This document shows, in pieces, positions 1 to 11,829 of a stretch of 64,000 nucleotides of DNA. The notes under the pieces are model-generated. The model was not told the DNA's origin. It saw nothing but the letters and a program-made list of their open reading frames with translations, and searched no databases. The stretch's first letter is position 1, and each line of letters opens with the position of its first letter. The translations under genes and the position numbers were made by a program. Source of the DNA: Stereum hirsutum FP-91666 SS1 (lineage: Eukaryota; Basidiomycota; Agaricomycetes; Russulales; Stereaceae); the NCBI RefSeq assembly GCF_000264905.1, contig NW_006763134.1, positions 1,402,240 to 1,466,239 on the forward strand, given 5' to 3'.

Positions 1-1251
1 AACTGCTCTGCGACGTACTAAAACTCGCGCACAAAGCATCAGGACTGGTTAACCGGTGCGTATTCGGTGCGCTTTCAATTGCGTGTGTCAGATTTCTGCT
101 TCAGTACAGTCAACATGACAAGCTGATGCTCCCGGTCATCATGCTCGCGATGCCCTCCCGTCCCACTGTGTATGTCTCCGAGACATATGTGTCTCCCTCC
201 CCTCTTTCTTAGTACAGCCACGTAGTATTTAGTTGGTATTTTGTTCATCCTTTCACGAGTCTCGAGACGAGATGCACATATGGAATGGCTGAGTGGGGTC
301 ACTGAGGCGTATCCTATGGTACCGGAGGAAGTCGAGTCTCGAGTCGTGTGGAATGGCAGCCCGCACGTCTGCGCCTGTTATGTTGAGGGTTGAGGGATTG
401 TCTCGTCGGGCTCTTTTATCCCGGGTCTTTTGGACTTATCTGCTATGTACTTCAGTAGCAGAGAATGTGATCACAAATTCAAACCTGTTGAGCACCTTTC
501 AGTGGGCATGCAATGTCGGTACGCTCAAGAACAGGGGCATACCTCGCTGGTGCCACACGAATCCTGCCGAGGAATGCCGAGAAAGTCTGCCGTTTATGGC
601 TTTGTTTGGTTCAGGCACACACGATTTTTCTACGCGCGACATTCCGGTTTCTTATGCAAAACCCTGTAGGACCCAACATCGTGGGTACCGAGAAGGAAGA
701 ACTCTCCAGAAGTATCCCCATCAGGACCGAGGAGTTCAGGGCACTTCTGCAAGATGAAAAGGCAAAATCGAATCCATTCGCAGATCGTCACAACCATCGG
801 GAAACGAGTCCTTCAAGTGACGAAGGGCAAGGTAGTGTTATCTTCAAGGCGGTACGACCAAATCTGTGACTACGAGCCAGGGGCAGCAGATCAAAAGGGA
901 TAGACGTACCTCGGACGACGGTGCACAAACGCCACCAAAGGCTGTACTGACGGATTTAGACTGACGTTAGAGGCCAAGAAAGTCGATATGCGTGCTCTAA
1001 CAGCTGGCCCACTCTTCGAAACATGGTAATGATTAATTTCTATACAGAGATGGAAAAGGAACCCCAGCCGCTCGGTATACGAGGTCACGTCAGCAAAATC
1101 TAGGGCGTGGAGTATGAAGGCTGATCTTCCTCGTGCTATAATATCAGAGTCAGCATCCTGACACACACGCCGCAATGGAATCGAAAAGAAAAATAGAACA
1201 AACTCCTCGCTCCACTGGCCCAAACCCAGCCCCCTCAACAACGAACTGCCA
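1..1251. other. No confident gene
   Basis: Short overlapping reading frames exist on both strands, but none shows a recognisable domain, a plausible exon chain or residue bias typical of coding sequence. The right end is the 3' flank of the phosphodiesterase gene. Confidence 0.4.
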
Positions 1252-2936
1252 TCACGACCTTCCCAACACCCTCATAGCCACGCCCAACACCCACCCGGCC
1301 ACACCACCACCTCCCGACGTCGAATCCTTGTTCAATTTCTCTGGATTGACGGGCGCATTGGGATCCAGCGGGCCTCCAACCTGCTCAAAGAGGCGCATGC
1401 GGGACTTGACCACGGCGGCTTGAACCCTCGGGTAGAACATGGGGTTCGTCCAAAGGAAGGTGCGTTTATAACGCACGGAGACGTTCTCATAATCGGCTGT
1501 GGAGGTGGCGGCGCAGATGTTCAATACGGGACAGCGTACATAGGGGTGCAAAGGCAAAGATAAGTAGCATTTTGGAATGAGGCTTACTGGATAGGGCTGA
1601 GCGGAGGTCAAGCCAGACTTTGGGGACGTCAGTCATGATGGCGTCGACGATATCCCACCGCACGACCTGGACAGTGGTGACGGTGAGTCACTCAGCGCGA
1701 CTGGTCAGGGTGGTGATACGATACATACTTCCATCATATGCTCGGGCTCGTTGACTGTCCAGGTTAGCACGGATTTGCCCGCTGCTCTGCATTCCTCGCG
1801 GAACCTGGTTAATGAGTTCAGTCCTGGGATATTGAACTGCAGTCCTCGAACGACTCACTTCTCCCCATCCGATGTGGCAAGCACCATAAAGTTGATTGAG
1901 AAGCTCTGACAATCCTCCCAAAACCATTTCCTGGCCAAGTCGACACTGAATCCGATGTGGCTCCTATGACACCACGGCAGATACTTCTTCGCTGGGCCCA
2001 GAAATCTCGGGTGCCACAATCCCAAGACGATCCTCGGCGCGAGTTTGGTCTCCCATTCGGGGTAAGCGGCAATGATGGTTTGCATGAGGGGGAAGAGGCG
2101 TTCGGGATCGTTGAAGACCTTGACGTCGACGTTGAATTTGACGTGATGGTTCTCGGGTTTCATCAGGAGGGAGACGACTTCAGGGAAGGTGGGGATGGAT
2201 TGAGCGGGCTGTTTCGTGGTGCGGACGTGTTCCATGCCGTCGGGGCCGAACCACTTCCTCTCCTTCACCTTGCCTGGAGATCCGTGTGGCCAATGTTCGT
2301 CTCAGACATCGAGTAGATAATGAAGAAGTCTGGCTGAGATCGACGCACCGGTAGAGTTGGTGGTGCGCTCCAAATCTATATAAGGAGTAGTGAGTAGCTT
2401 TCTACTAGACCGGGGGCGCAGACACAACATACCGGGGTCATGAAACATGATAATGACATCGTCGAGGGAGATGTGGACGTCTGGATGCGGGATTAGGATG
2501 AGAAAGAAGAACTACAACTACACCGACCACTCTCGATGCCCTCCGAGCCGTCGCGGATGGCTGCTTCAAAACTCGCGAGTGTATTCTCCGGGAATGCCGC
2601 GGATGCCTGATGCGTCACACGTCCATAAGCGCCGGGAAAGATAGGGGCAGACAGGCAAAGTAGACAAGGACGTACCCCGCGGTGACCCCAGCATTCTATT
2701 CGTGCACGAGATATACGAATCAGTATATTGGATGTGATGGCACAGGGCCAATAAGACATACCTGGAAGTTTGCGTGTAAGGATGGGACCACTGCCCGCCA
2801 GCTGTTTCTTCGAGCGCATTTGCATGGAACCGTCGTGGTCAAACCCGAAGTCCCCTAGCTTGAAGAGTCTGCCGTAGAAGTATGAAAGGGAGGATCCTAG
2901 CAAGGGAACGAGCTGGGTTTCAATGCGGTCTAACAT
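1252..2936 (-). CDS. Glycerophosphodiester phosphodiesterase family protein (GDPD, PGC1-like)
   Basis: Predicted to hydrolyse a glycerophosphodiester, or phosphatidylglycerol as yeast Pgc1 does, to glycerol-3-phosphate and an alcohol or lipid. Splicing about six short introns gives one chain. It opens with an N-terminal extension of about 58 residues (LSYFYGRLFKLGDFGFDHDG), then ECWGHRGASAAFPENTLASF, the GDPD signature with catalytic HRG and the PENT motif. Next comes IESDVHISLDDVIIMFHDP, which supplies the metal-binding E/D pair and the second catalytic His. Later blocks are KFNVDVKV, PRIVLGLWHP, SVLTWTVNEPEHM and LTDVPKVWLDLRSAL-type sequence, all characteristic of fungal GDPDs. The C-terminus has a Gly-rich stretch and ends in GWVLGVAMRVLGRS. 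The start at 2936 is chosen because the first exon splices in frame (LP|ECWGHRG). A later start is possible but would remove a well-formed exon. Exon ends were read by eye; family assignment is firm, exact substrate is not. Confidence 0.88.
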
Positions 2937-3280
2937 ATGTGCAGGCTTCGCTGATAGACGGTTCTGCTGGTTTACTGCACTAGAAGATATGTAGTACTGC
3001 TGTCAATACAAAGTCAATGTGAAACTGTGAGTTTAGGTTCCAATTGGCTTGACGTTCTGGTAATAACCAACCTGAGCGGTAACTCACCGACCTACTGAAC
3101 TTTCGGAGGTGAAGACAAGAGGCTGAGAAACGTCTATTGACAAGTAGAGGGGCACGGGTGAAAGCAAGGGGCATCCATTGTTGACGAACGTGCACTACAA
3201 ACATGATTCATGCCGGCCGTTGTTGTCGGTGTACGTATGATATATTTGTCGGCAACTTTCACGCAGCGGTCCTATTTTTG

Positions 3281-3310
3281 TGCCCTTCGCTGCCCTTCGC
3301 TGCCCTTCGC
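3281..3310. repeat. Three tandem copies of a 10-mer
   Basis: The decamer tgcccttcgc occurs three times head to tail in the intergenic region between the phosphodiesterase start and the P1 gene end. It is probably a slippage product; no function is visible. Confidence 0.85.
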
Positions 3311-3505
3311 CTTCGTGACCAACACGTCACGTCGGTGACGATCAGTGACCGCTCGCGTTCGTGACATGAACGTGCCGCGGTCGCGTCATTGGAAGTGGGT
3401 CGCGTTCGGCGAGCAGGCATCTACAATCAGATGGATCATGCTACGAGCACCGCAGGCTCTCGAGATTCCAAGCTATGGGAAGGTATTACAAGGCCACCAA
3501 AGATT

Positions 3506-5269
3506 CTACTTGCGCTGCCGCCGCTGCCGTCGGGTCTCACGCTGCTTTCTGCGTTGTCTGTATCGTTCTGCCAGATCATCATACTCTGCATAGAAGTAAG
3601 TTTGCGAGCCCAGTGTATTATGTCGCGGGTGTAATGAGCTCACCATTTCTATTTTTCTGATAATGTGATTTTAATGACCGAAGGGTACGTCCTGGCAACT
3701 GTATGATGTAAAGCCAATGGTCAGTACAACCGCCGAAAAACTATTAGGTCCTAACAGCACGTACCTTCTTCCTCAGAGCCCTCCATCGGTCATGCTTATT
3801 CTTCCTGATCCATGAGTCGTGCGTAAACTTCGACATCCTCTTCGCTATACATCGGTGCTCGGCCCCCGTGAATGTTCGTCCAGGTTTGACGTCAATTGGA
3901 CCTTCATCCTCCGATGACTCCAGATCAGATCCCTCGTTCTTCATCATCCAGTCGAAGATGTTCTTGCGTTTGCGGCTCGTTTGCTGGATCTCTTCGAACT
4001 CGCTGTCTTCGCTATCACCAGGATCCTCGAAATCTTCGTCTTCTTCGTCGTCATCATATTCTTGTGTGCTCTCCTCCGCAGTCGCATCCTCATCATGCTG
4101 ATGAGCCTGCTGCTCTCGTTTCCACGCTTGTTGGAAAAGAGCGTCGACTTCCTCACAATTATCTACATGGCTCTTCCACGACGCAAAACTATGATGCGGC
4201 ACCTACCCGATTGTCATCACCGAAGGCAAAACGTATATAGGTAAGAACCTTTATTCCCCCTATGGTCGTCTGCATTGTGGACGCACCTTTGGAGCCATTC
4301 TCTGACATATCACATACCGCGTCTGAGAGGGATTACGATGTAACTCCCACGCATAGTATGCGATCATATAGACGTCATCTGCCTCTGTATATGGGAGAGG
4401 CCTACGATTGCGCCCCGTCGCAACAGGCGGCACTGGCTCTTCAAGTTTCGGAGAACGAACCGCGGTGGGAGGATCGGGATGCCTGTTTGAAGGTCGACGC
4501 TCTGCCTTTACTGGAGCCTGATTATCTCGATGTCAGAATGGTTTGTAATTCGTAGAAGAAGTACTGACAGATGTAGATGCTTGCGGAGTTTGTGGATTGA
4601 CAGACGCGGTATCGGAGGGCGAGATGGGTGCTTTCATCTTTGTAAACTGAGGTCCGACGGCTGGTCCGGCGTATTTCGATACCTCAGCATCGATGGGTGC
4701 GTGATGAAGGAGAAGATAGTCGAGCCATTCATCCGACGTGTGGCCATTCGTCTGCGAACATCACATTCAGTACGGACAAGTCGTGGAATCAGAGGTTCGA
4801 ATAAAGTGATTGAACTAACCATGTGGAGCCGTTGGATAGCCTGTCTGTCTGACAGACCGCTGTTTCGACCTACGATGAGCGCGTTGACGAGGGCATCCTC
4901 GTCATTTTTCGGCGGGCGACTGGGCTGCGATTCGGGCTGTGTGGTAGCTTGCAAGACGGCTGCCGATGCCGATGGAGGGTTGTTGAATAAACCAGAGTTC
5001 TGATAGTGCATGGTGTTGCCGAGCGAGGGATTCGTCGCGTACATAGCCTGCGTGTACATGAGGGGATTCACTTGTGTCGTGAAGGCACCACCGTTATGCT
5101 GCAGCTGAGGGGTATGAGAGAAGCCGTTCGGGTTCATCGGTGTCTGTGGCCCGAAAGTATATGTTCGTGGATCGATATAGCCACCATAATGAGAGGATAC
5201 AGATGGAGAGTGATGACTGTTCGCGTTCGAATATTCCGTAGACGGGTTGACAGAGGCCCCGTACTGCAT
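3506..5269 (-). CDS. P-family protein P1 (two Myb/SANT-like modules)
   Basis: Member P1 of the seven-gene family in this window. It starts at 5269 with a Ser/Asn/Pro-rich region, followed by the N-module (NDEDALVNALIVGRNSGLSD, then LHM). An intron follows, then TNGHTSDEWLDYLLLHHAPI, completing the N-module. After a linker containing EEPVPP comes Myb-like module 1 (YTEADDVYMIAYYAWELHRN ... ICQRMAPK), joined over an intron to VPHHSFASWKSHVDN. The acidic linker holds NEGSDLESSEDE. Myb-like module 2 runs FTGAEHRCIAKRMSKF to RWRALRKK, then over an intron to LPGRTLRSLKSHYQKNRNG. The final exon encodes the basic tail YDDLAERYRQRRKQRETRRQ and stops at 3506. These small last exons are found only by comparison with the paralogues. 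A nuclear DNA- or chromatin-binding role is inferred from the Myb-like modules. One linker exon junction (about 4550-4620) is unresolved. Confidence 0.72.
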
Positions 5270-6407
5270 ATTTGGATTGCTCGGTCAGTGCCACTTTGCC
5301 GCAACGCAAAGCCTAGTGATTGAGATTGATGTTAAAAATGCGAAATAACGGGCCGCTATGATTTTGGAAACGCACGAATGCTCGAAGGGGAGAAGACTAC
5401 CGAGGAGAGATGATGGAAAAAAGAAAGAGACAAATGTGGCGATAAGTGACACTCCCGCCGGCATCCGCATTCGTGCGGCGATCAAAATTTCGTGTATTGC
5501 AAACGCCGTCGGAGGCACGCCACATGATACATTCCGACTCGAGCAGCAAGTAGGCGCATGAGATGCTGCCTGTTTGAAGCCAACTACAGCGATGATAGTC
5601 CGCCTCGATAGGACTCAGACAAGAAAACATCACAATCTGGCAGAAAAAAAATTGTCGCGGCCTTTCGTCGTCGGGAGACTGCAATTCCGTCACAAAGCAA
5701 AGGGAGTAGCGGCGCGAACATTTATCGATGGACGACAGAGTTTCATGGCCTGAGAGACAGGAAATTCAAAATTTCCCGCCCTGCGTCAGCGTCCACAATA
5801 TCCTGGTTCTTCCTACGTAGCTGATATCTTGAGGAGCGGCTGGGACAAGGTCGTCGAATCCAGTGGATTGGTGGCAGCGAAGAGGAGCCTGAGAGCTCGA
5901 CTGATCGCTTCTGCGAGCGCTCTGGCAGCGCGGACCTGTACGGACCACCGGTAATTTGACGCCGAACTACTTTTTCGGCGCATGCCACATCCGTATATAG
6001 TTGGCAACGGCACGATAGATATCAAGCTCACTGCATACATTTTGTGGATTCATACGCGGGCCCAACGCAGTCTGACACAGGGTAGAGTAAAGTCAACCGC
6101 AAACTTGAACGCGAGAAGGAACGCAAAGGCTTTGGAAGGAGAACAGAAATCTAGAGGCATGCAGCTGGAACTTAGCTGGCCTGCCAAGCGTAACGTCAGC
6201 GGGGAACTGGAATCGAACGGTGGCATTGCTGAAGAACCTTGCGTATATGACAGCCGTAGTCAAAGATAGTAATACAAAGAGACAGCACCAAAGTAAAGTC
6301 AAAAACAAAACAAGCCGTCATATTCCGATACCATGATGAAGGCGATCGGAAGGCGAGGCCCATTCTTGGGGAGCGTAGCGAAGCGGGACTTCTGAATGTA
6401 AACATAT
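5270..6407. other. P1 upstream region and P2 downstream region, no confident gene
   Basis: Between the start of P1 and the end of P2, both on the minus strand. Several short open frames on both strands lack recognisable motifs. It should contain the P1 promoter. Confidence 0.4.
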
Positions 6408-7987
6408 TCACTGCTGCCAGTTGGCGGCAAGTCTGCATTCCCGACGCTTCCTGTATTCCTCCGCCTTCGCATCCAACACTAAGAAACGAACAGAGGACCT
6501 CATAAGCATCTAACTCACGAAATCGCAAGGAGAAAATTCCTCACACTCGGAGTTCTTCATGTAGTACTTTCGAACCGCATGCATCTCACGGTGTGGAAGC
6601 TACAGCCAGCAAACATGAGCCAATGATTGTCAGTGAAGAAAAGATAAAATGTGCAAGAACAAAATATTTGATTGGTACCTTTGTCTTCATAATGGACCAT
6701 CTTTCCTCCATGGACATTCCTTCCCACTCGCCCTTGCTGTGTTGCCCAATCCATTCCCAGATGGTTCGACGTTCGCGTGAGGTATACGGCTGGCCCGCCT
6801 GACCAATACCTTCTCCTTCCTCATCGGTCGATTCCAAGTCTGTCAGAGGCGCGCCTTCGCCCTCTGATTCGCTTTCCTCGCCTTCATTGTTGTCCTTGTT
6901 GGTTCCGTCACGACCGCTAGCGATCCTCGCGGCCTGGGAGAGCATCCTCGTTATCTCCAAAAATTTCGACGCACGTTTCGACCAGCCCGCAGAGTTATGA
7001 TAAGGAGCCTGAAGGAAAACAAAGGCCACAACCACAATGTTCAATGAGCAAGGATGTACCCCACGTCGAGAACAGAGGAAAACATCGGATTGAAGTAACC
7101 TACCTTCGACGCTATCTTCGCGCAGATTTCAGTCTTCGACTGCGAAGGATCCTGCTTTAATTGCCACGCGAAGCAGTTGGTCAGGTATTTGTCGTCTGCT
7201 TTCGTGTACAAGGGTGGTGTAGACGTCGTCGGGCCATGGACGGGCGCGATAGGCTCCTTCTTTGGGGCCATCCAAAGATCGTCGATGCCATTGCTCTTGT
7301 TTTTGGACGAGCCTGCGTTGCGTAAGCTGCGTGAGGGGTGCAAGTTGACTGTGGTCATGTGAAGATTCTTCTTCTGTAAAGTTAACACATATCGACACTA
7401 AGGGTCAGGCTACAGGGGAAGGGGCGAGGTTGCTGAGGGAAGCTTACCTTCTCAACCTTTGGAACAGGGCCAGCACGATCTCCTTCAATGAGTTTTCTGA
7501 CCTCCTCGTCGATATACGCCTTTCGGTCGATGTATAGGTCTTTCCAATGGCCCTCCCGGTTTTTGGGAGTTCCCTGGTTGAAGATAATTAGCAGTTATAG
7601 ATTGAACAGACTCCGAGTGACTGCGAAATATCTAGGAGGGTGGAGACGTACGAGACTTCGAATGGACTGCAGCAGCGTAAGCCCCCTGATCTTCCCGACG
7701 AATAGTCTGTCGATGAGTATCGACTCGTCGGTAGAGTTATCCTCCATCTGAGGCCCCTGCATGGTCATGGCCGCTGGAATAGCTTGTTGCGAGTAGGCTC
7801 CGGATGTGAAGGCTTGGTTCACGAGCATCACGCCCATTTGTAACGCGGCAGGGTTCACAAGGAGTGGTGCTCCGAACCCGGCAGCGAAAGGATTGAAGTT
7901 GGCGTTGGGGTTATGCATATGTAGGTTGCGCCCGTTCCTACCTATGACGGCGTTGTGGGTTTCGTCGTGCTCGGGGTCACGGTCCAT
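6408..7987 (-). CDS. P-family protein P2
   Basis: Starts MDRDPEHDETHN at 7987, with an Asn/Gln/Met-rich N-terminus. The N-module reads DESILIDRLFVGKIRGLTLL ... SIRSL, then over an intron GTPKNREGHWKDLYIDRKAY. The linker carries KKEPIAPVHGP. Myb-like module 1 is YTKADDKYLTNCFAWQLKQD ... ICAKIASK, then over an intron APYHNSAGWSKRASKFLEI. The acidic linker (EESESEGEGAPLTDLESTDE) matches the DLES(S/T)(D/E)E motif of its paralogues. Module 2 is YTSRERRTIWEWIGQHSKGE ... RWSIMKTK, then over an intron LPHREMHAVRKYYMKNSE, where the usual PGRT has become PHRE. The likely last exon gives the basic tail AEEYRKRRECRLAANWQQ, ending at 6408. An alternative is a stop at 6510 if the last intron is not used. 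Function unknown; nuclear binding inferred from the modules. Confidence 0.7.
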
Positions 7988-8077
7988 AGTGATAATTTGC
8001 GGTAACCAGAGAGAAGTGGATATTTTCGAGGGCCGAGGACGCTTAGAAGTACCTATGGCAGATAAACTTGAAGGCGG

Positions 8078-8084
8078 TTTTATA
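8078..8084 (-). promoter_or_regulatory. Possible TATA box of P2
   Basis: On the minus strand this reads TATAAAA, about 91 bases upstream of the P2 start codon at 7987. Spacing is plausible for a fungal core promoter with a short 5' leader. Confidence 0.4.
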
Positions 8085-9149
8085 CTCGCGCGTTCGACGC
8101 GGACGGTGATGCAACGCGTTGGAGGGAGGCTTGATTAGCCTCGTTTTCCTCGCAATTCAATGGTGCCGCCATTTGTGGATCTAGGAATACCTTCGGTCGA
8201 TCATTCTCCAATAAAGTTTGGGTATAAGTCACGGAAAGCACTCACCGTTAAGATTTTCTCCCCGTCACCGAGGATCATTTCTCCCGAAGGGAGGCGATGT
8301 GAAGTGTAACTCAATCTGACACCCAAGTACGACTGTAACTGGACGAGCCTTCGACAATTTTCGCGATTGAATGACTCCACCATCCTTTCCTTCAGCGACA
8401 GGCTACGCCGTTCTTGGAGCTGTTCGCCCACACATCAGATGGACCATAACGATACCGACATTCCTCAATGCTTAGATTCCAAGATCGGCCTATGGGCATA
8501 CACGCTCTGTATCGAGGCGAGATCCAACTCAAGCTTTTGATGAGACAACTTCACGAGCTCTCCGCGTACCACAGGACAGAATTGGCCTAGCGGCCTTCGA
8601 TATAAGTTAGTTTGCGCCGACCCTGTCATTCCAGGCGCGCATACCAATAAGCCCCTATTTATGTTGTTGTATCGGCCGAATGCGATGCAGCCACATAAAG
8701 TGTTGCGGACTGCATAGATTCCATCAGAATAATTGAGTGTGCGACCAGCTGGTCGGCGAAACAGGACATCACAGGCGGCAGGTCATCGCTGCGAGCGTAA
8801 GTTTCCTATGAGAACCTCCGACGCTTCGCCCCACAGGAAAAGCATCAAGTGAGCGTCATGAGTGAGGGATGGGTTTGAATAAGAGCGAGCGAGACGCGAG
8901 ACGGATGTATCCAGCAGACAGACAGCATCTGTATGAGACCCACCATGCGGTATGATCGCCTAGGAGAGGACGAGATAATATTATCCAAGATTGTAAGATA
9001 GACCTGCCAGTGATCGGCAGACGGGAACACGCATGTACCTATATATCTCTGAAACCTGTCAGAATGTGGTATGAGTACCTTTCGAGCTCGGATGTAGTAA
9101 TTGAGGCGGCTTGAAATGACCCACAAAAAAGATGTCACACTATCTATCT
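8085..9149. other. No confident gene; short minus-strand frames
   Basis: Between the P2 promoter and the 3' end of the endonuclease gene. Minus-strand frames of 60-97 residues (8201-8431, 8465-8647, 8845-9138) are open but could not be joined into one chain and match no family I know. A small unrecognised gene or decayed fragment is possible. Confidence 0.35.
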
Positions 9150-11192
9150 TTAACTCTCGCTCTCCGTCTTCACCCCATTAACGCCCTCATCGCCCACAGT
9201 AGCCCCATCTCCCATCGCCACCAGCTCATCAACCACCTCCACCTTCTTCGCCCTACCGACCCCCGCTGACATCCCAACATCCTCGAGATCTTCCATCTTC
9301 GCCTCCGCATGCATATCCACATCCAGATTCTCCAGGTCCTCTTCCTTCTTCACATCCTCTGGCTTCGCCTTACCCTTCTTGACAACCTTTGATTGGACCT
9401 TCTTCTTGACAAGCTTTTCCGCTCGAGCACTTGGACATAGACCGAGTCCGGAGGGGCTGAGTGTGCATTCGGTGCAGCGAGGGGCTACCGGGGTGCAGAT
9501 TACCTGCGCGTATAATGGTCGTCGTTGATGTTGTCAGTTTGTTGGGTTCTACGAGAAGGCGGAGAAGGACAGTGGAGGACACGTGGGGGAGTAAACGGTA
9601 GTATATACCTGTCCAAATCCAACGAGAAGATGATTGATCTCGCCGTGCAACTCTTTCGGCAGCCAGGATTGGAGGTTCAGACTGTTGCGACCACAATTCG
9701 AGCAGTGTGGCACCCAGGGTGATGTGGCGTAAAGCGAGTTTGAGAATCACCAAATAGATGAGAAATGCAGTCACATTAGGACGACAATGGCCATAGCCCC
9801 AGTCAGATGAAGAAAGGGGGAGGGAGGAAGAGAGAATAAACGTACCGAGTTTGTTCAGGCGTCTTCGTAGGCGGTCTATGCCACCCCAGCCAATTCGTGA
9901 TCCGATGAACGTGCACGTCCACGCCGATACCATGATTTCTATCAACATGTCAAGAGCACCGGAAACAAAAAGCGTCAGCCCTCTGTTCATGTCCATAGAC
10001 ATTGTGGGGGTAGGAAATTACGCACAGCTTCCACGCAGACTGCAAACACAAGAACGCCATCTTCGGACCCACGCCCGGTAGTGAACACAATTCGTCGACC
10101 GTCTTGGGTACGTCAGAGTCGAAAGAATCACGCAGGCGTTGGGCGCTTTGTTTGATGTACCTACAATCGTACAACGTTCGTTGAACGGCAAACTGAGCAT
10201 AAGTACGGCAGGATAGTAAAAATAAAGAGCACGGAGTGCCGACAAGCGTAAACAGGATGGTGGTATCAGTGGGACGAAGAAGAGATAGGATGGAAGAATG
10301 GGGCAAGAGGAGGGAAGGAGGGTGGAAGGAAGGAAAGCACTGAACTGAGTCTTACGTCTCCAGAAGCCGACTTTATTGATAGCTTCGGAGACGATGGCGT
10401 CGTCTGCTGCGAGGACGGCTTCGAGACTGAGGGTACCGCCGACAACTTGTCTCAGTTTGTTGACTGCTGCATCAGTCACTTCGTCTTTTGTTTGGGAGGA
10501 TAACATGAGCGAAATGAGGGTCGCGAAGCGTTGGTTCTGTCGCGCGAGTTCAGTCGAACTCCAGAGAAAGGGCCGATGAACGAACCAAGGACCCGAAAAC
10601 GTACCTTTGGCTCAGTCTCCTTGTACTGTGCACGGTCACATCCCATCGTATCCACTGGAGCAGTGATTTTCGACCTCATCTCCTTGATAGCATCATAGGT
10701 CTCCCTCCACCGTTCCGGTGCAGGATGAGGAATATCGAGTGATTGAGCAATGGACTTGGTTTTACGAGGGGAAGCAGAAGGTTTCCGTCGACCTTTCGCC
10801 TTAGGAGATGCTTTGAGTGTCGGAAGAGTCTCATCTGAGTCGGACTCTTCTTTCTTCACTTCAGTTTTACGAGGACTCCGACGAATAGTCAACGGGCCGT
10901 CAGGAATAACGGTTTCTGTGACTTCGGTCAGAACTGCGTCCTCGTCGCGTTCTTCGAGAGTTGTATGGACGCGTTTAACGCGTTTTGAGCGACGTGGGCC
11001 ATCCTCCGAGACCTCAACAGCATCAAGAACAGGTGCTCGAGTTGCAATCGCGCCAGATGTTTCAGAATTAGACGTAGAAGGCGATAGCGTAGACGTCGAG
11101 GCAGCAGAATTGTCCAGACTGAACAGTGTCACAGAAGGGTCGAAAGAACTCTTGCTCGATGTAAGAGCTGCCTTTGAAGCATTTCGCTTCAT
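9150..11192 (-). CDS. Endonuclease III homologue, bifunctional DNA glycosylase/AP lyase
   Basis: Removes oxidised pyrimidines from DNA and nicks the abasic site in base excision repair, in nucleus and probably mitochondria. The N-terminal third is basic and Ser/Lys-rich ([25 protein letters not shown]), consistent with nuclear targeting. The glycosylase core starts near [13 protein letters not shown]. It includes [20 protein letters not shown], the helix-hairpin-helix [20 protein letters not shown] carrying the catalytic Lys, and [18 protein letters not shown] carrying the catalytic Asp. The [4Fe-4S] motif is [11 protein letters not shown] then SGLGLC, read as C-x6-C-x2-C-x9-C. An acidic/Lys-rich tail of about 90 residues follows. 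The ATG at 11192 (MKRNASKAA) is preferred; the frame stays open upstream to 11387, so a longer mitochondrial-type leader is possible. Divergent from the nitroreductase gene. The introns interrupting the core were placed by eye. Confidence 0.9.
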
Positions 11193-11799
11193 CGTTGTTG
11201 CTGAGATATTTGACGGCGACTTTGTTGACCGAAGCAGATGAAGAGAAGTGGCCCGAGTAACCGCGGTACTTTGCATGACACGTATCGCGCCACAAGCTAC
11301 GACTTCCGCCGTTGACCAAATACGCTTTGAACTTTCCCCCACACGGACGGTTCTTCCCAGGACAATCGCCATCGCCATCGTCGACAACGACCGACTTGAA
11401 AATGCCCGGATAAACCATTCTTGTTATGGCGATAATGGCCTCGTCTTTCTTGACCCGAGGCGCTGACGAATTGTTGGAGATTTTTTGGCGGCCTGACTGA
11501 TCGCTTTTGACACATCTCACGCACTGCTATCGTTCCTTGTTTGCGCTACAGGGCTCGATGCTCTGTCTCGTCTTAGGTGGATCGTCGTGAGCTTTGTAAT
11601 ACTGTAGTAAACATGGTGACGCTTTCCTGTTCACGTATATAAATTCCTGCTTCCTAACCGCCGGTCACACCTATTGCGTTTGCAGCCCGGAATATTTCTA
11701 CATCTGATCTTCCGACCTGTCCATCCAGTTCCTTCTCCAACCTTCTACATCCGGACAGATTCCGCCACGCAGCTGCCATCAGATATCGACTGACATCTG

Positions 11800-11809
11800 T
11801 ATAAAAGGG
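11800..11809 (+). promoter_or_regulatory. TATA box of the nitroreductase gene
   Basis: TATAAAAGGG lies 21 bases before the ATG at 11830, in a CT-rich promoter. This implies a very short 5' leader or use of a downstream start such as the second Met (MAPTSSAAF). Confidence 0.5.
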
Positions 11810-11829
11810 CCCTCATTCTCCTCTCGCCC

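Noticed and set aside
11068..11520. Minus-strand frame of 150 residues overlapping the endonuclease 5' end
   Set aside because: It overlaps the endonuclease N-terminus in another frame, has no known domain, and its end falls inside the coding sequence. An upstream small gene is not excluded.
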